Part shown: in pieces, positions 61,997-64,000 of the stretch
Numbering within the stretch: the stretch's first letter is position 1
Layout of the letters: every line of letters begins with the position of its first letter
Source: Acinetobacter marinus
Lineage (GTDB): Bacteria > Pseudomonadota > Gammaproteobacteria > Pseudomonadales > Moraxellaceae
NCBI RefSeq assembly: GCF_900096915.1
Contig: NZ_FMYK01000002.1
Location: forward strand, 186,001 to 250,000
Reading direction: 5' to 3'
DNA length: 64,000 nucleotides
Made by a program: the position numbers and the translations under genes
The notes under the pieces: generated by a model
Seen by the model: only the letters and a program-made list of their open reading frames with translations
Database searches by the model: none
What the model was told of the DNA's origin: nothing

Positions 61997-64000
61997 ATGA
62001 CGGACAAGACGATACAAGAGTTAGCGAAAAGCGTAGATAGTCCAGTTGAAAAGCTCCTTGAACAAGTTCGAGCTGCTGGTTTACCACAACGCAATGCTAA
62101 TGATGTGATTAGCTCTGATGAGCAAGAGAAATTGGCACAATTTAATAACGCATCGGGTGCAAAGTTGGGCGCAGGTAAAATTACTTTAAAACGTAAAACC
62201 ACAGGTACGGCAAATCTTGCGGACTCCTCTGGTCGAACCAAAAAGATCAATGTTGAAGTGCGCAAAAAGCAAACTTTTGTGAAGCCTGATCCAGCAAAAC
62301 TGGCAGCAGAAGCGGAGGCGAAAGCCAAAGAAGAAGCTGAACAGCAAGCTAAAGCACAGGCGAAGGCACAAGCGCAAGCGCATGAAAAAGCGCAAAGCAA
62401 AAAGCAAGCAGAGGCTGCGGAAAACAAAGCCCAAGCGACCCTTGAAGCAATGCGTGCAACGCACAATAAAGAAGCCAAGCAAGACAAGCCGACCGCTGCG
62501 GTTGTGGTGAAAAAACGCAATAGCAATGCCAAAGTTGAAGTGAAAAAAGTTGAAACTGCGGCGCAGAAAAAAGCTCGTGAGGAGCAATCTGCACAGCTGA
62601 AAGCAACTGAAGAAGCGGCTCGTCGTAAAGCGGCTGAAGAAGCACAGCAACGTACCCTTGAGCAAATGCGCAAGATGGCGAGCAAGTACGAAGGCAGTAG
62701 CACACCAACCATTAAAGTGGTAGATGATGCACCTTTGGCGGCGGGTCTAGTGGGTCAAGCCTACGAAGATTCGTTTGAAAAAGAAGATCGTGAAATCAAG
62801 CGTGGCGGTGGTAACACTGGACGTGCGCAGAAAAAAGGCGGTCGTCACAATCAGGAAGAGCAAAACTTTAACCGCTCAAGCCATAAACGTGGTTTAAAAA
62901 CCAGTCAAGGCAACAAGCATGGTTTTGAAAAGCCTGTGAAAAAGCAAGTTTATGATGTGGAAATCGGTTCAACCATCGTAGTTGGTGATCTTGCACAGAA
63001 AATGGCGATCAAAGTCCGTGAAGTCATCAAAACCTTGATGAAAATGGGCGAATTGGTCACGCAAAACCAAGCCATTGACCAAGATACAGCGGTACTTGTG
63101 GTTGAAGAAATGGGTCACAATCCTGTACTTGTTTCTGATACAGCAGCCGAAGATAACTTGCTTGAACAAGCTGAGCAAAAACGTGGTGAGTTGTCGACTC
63201 GTCCACCAGTGGTGACCATCATGGGTCACGTCGATCATGGTAAAACCTCATTACTTGATCGTATTCGTCGCTCGAAAGTGGCGTCTGGTGAAGCGGGCGG
63301 TATTACTCAGCACATTGGTGCATACCATGTAGAAACTGATAAAGGCATTATCACTTTCTTAGATACTCCGGGACACGCAGCGTTTACCTCAATGCGTTCA
63401 CGTGGTGCCAAAGCGACCGATATCGTGATTTTGGTGGTTGCGGCAGATGATGGTGTGATGCCACAAACTGCAGAAGCGATTGACCATGCTCGTGCTGCAG
63501 GTACACCAATTATCGTGGCGATCAACAAGATGGATAAAGAATCAGCTGATCCTGATCGTGTCTTGAATGAATTGACTGCCAAAGAAATCGTGCCTGAGCA
63601 ATGGGGTGGTGATGTCCCTGTAGCGAAAGTGTCTGCACATACCGGTGATGGCATTGACGAGTTACTTGATTTGATCTTGATTCAATCAGAATTGATGGAA
63701 CTTCAAGCGTCAAGTGAAGGTGCTGCGCAAGGTGTGGTGATTGAAGCACGTGTTGACAAAGGTCGTGGTGCTGTCACCTCAATCTTGGTACAAAACGGGA
63801 CATTGAATATCGGTGACTTGGTTCTTGCAGGTTCATCTTATGGACGTGTACGTGCCATGACTGATGAAAATGGTAACCGTATCAAGTCGGCAGGACCTTC
63901 GATCCCAGTGGAGATTTTGGGTCTACCAGAAGCGCCAATGGCAGGTGATGAAGTGCTTGTCGTCAATGATGAGAAGAAAGCACGTGAAGTGGCTGATGCA
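61997..64000 (+). CDS. infB: Translation initiation factor IF-2 (5' part)
   Basis: GTPase that places initiator tRNA on the 30S subunit. The window holds 668 codons and the frame stays open at the right edge. The full protein is usually near 900 residues. The N-terminal IF2_N domain (IQELAKSVDSPVEKLLEQVRAAG) is followed by a long charged Ala/Lys/Glu-rich linker (~90-280). A second IF2_N-type domain (MAIKVREVIKTLMKMGELV) comes next, then the G domain: GHVDHGKT (~410), DTPGHAAF, NKMDK and SAHTGDG. AGAGGAGG precedes the ATG. Confidence 0.97.
   Translation, partial: MTDKTIQELAKSVDSPVEKLLEQVRAAGLPQRNANDVISSDEQEKLAQFNNASGAKLGAGKITLKRKTTGTANLADSSGRTKKINVEVRKKQTFVKPDPAKLAAEAEAKAKEEAEQQAKAQAKAQAQAHEKAQSKKQAEAAENKAQATLEAMRATHNKEAKQDKPTAAVVVKKRNSNAKVEVKKVETAAQKKAREEQSAQLKATEEAARRKAAEEAQQRTLEQMRKMASKYEGSSTPTIKVVDDAPLAAGLVGQAYEDSFEKEDREIKRGGGNTGRAQKKGGRHNQEEQNFNRSSHKRGLKTSQGNKHGFEKPVKKQVYDVEIGSTIVVGDLAQKMAIKVREVIKTLMKMGELVTQNQAIDQDTAVLVVEEMGHNPVLVSDTAAEDNLLEQAEQKRGELSTRPPVVTIMGHVDHGKTSLLDRIRRSKVASGEAGGITQHIGAYHVETDKGIITFLDTPGHAAFTSMRSRGAKATDIVILVVAADDGVMPQTAEAIDHARAAGTPIIVAINKMDKESADPDRVLNELTAKEIVPEQWGGDVPVAKVSAHTGDGIDELLDLILIQSELMELQASSEGAAQGVVIEARVDKGRGAVTSILVQNGTLNIGDLVLAGSSYGRVRAMTDENGNRIKSAGPSIPVEILGLPEAPMAGDEVLVVNDEKKAREVADA

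Noticed and set aside
61975..62712. A 245-codon minus-strand open frame rich in Ala, Ser, Cys and Phe
   Set aside because: It lies antisense to the Ala/Lys-rich linker of infB, whose repetitive codons keep the opposite frames open. No ribosome site or family resemblance.

Overview
The window is a stretch of chromosome from a gammaproteobacterium, most likely Acinetobacter or a close relative in the Moraxellaceae. The evidence is the character of the proteins (IlvI, IlvH, IlvC, LysP, RsmC, RNase R, GlnE and the PilBCD set), a GC content that looks to be in the low-to-mid forties percent, and ilvE sitting beside a cluster of surface-sugar genes. In Acinetobacter the lipooligosaccharide outer-core (OC) locus starts next to ilvE. 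This assignment rests on remembered family sequences and gene order, not on a database search.

Layout. 1-2595: leuS on the minus strand, cut by the window edge. 2768-3247: a small exported DUF4124-type protein. 3248-7213: the branched-chain amino acid genes ilvI-ilvH-ilvC behind a long untranslated leader, with a palindromic repeat element between ilvH and ilvC. A duplicated remnant of the ilvC 3' end lies just downstream. 7742-9829: an MHYT-GGDEF-EAL c-di-GMP protein. 10001-12552: lysP and rsmC. 12956-19799: typA, a DKNYY-repeat membrane protein, a pirin and rnr. 20053-20655: tRNA-Ser(GCU) and three tRNA-Arg(ACG). 20755-28991: a tandem SRPBCC secreted protein, a YcxB-like membrane protein, a fumarylacetoacetate-hydrolase-fold enzyme, a YihY/BrkB membrane protein, a WrbA-like flavoprotein, a sensor diguanylate cyclase and an orphan histidine kinase. 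29121-32883: glnE and ilvE.

32963-46657 is a surface-glycan region, probably the LOS outer-core locus. It holds a UDP-glucuronate 4-epimerase-like enzyme, a DXD glycosyltransferase, a Stealth-family sugar-phosphate transferase, two GT25 enzymes, a GT32-like enzyme, a WaaZ (KdoIII transferase)-like protein, a GT8-like enzyme and an unclassified GT-B-like protein. These are followed by the dTDP-L-rhamnose genes rmlBDAC and a lipid A acyltransferase. Genes between about 37975 and 42000 are visibly more AT-rich than the flanks.

46956-55163 returns to housekeeping: ppnP, rlmB, an EamA transporter, coaE, the type IV pilus genes pilD-pilC-pilB, tpiA, secG and tRNA-Leu(GAG). 55400-59169 is a small metabolic group: an 8-oxoguanine deaminase-like amidohydrolase, a 2OG-Fe(II)/isopenicillin-N-synthase-type oxygenase and an NMT1/THI5-like lipoprotein. 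59400-64000 holds two identical initiator tRNAs, then rimP-nusA-infB, with infB cut by the window edge. No phage, insertion sequence, CRISPR array or rRNA gene was seen.
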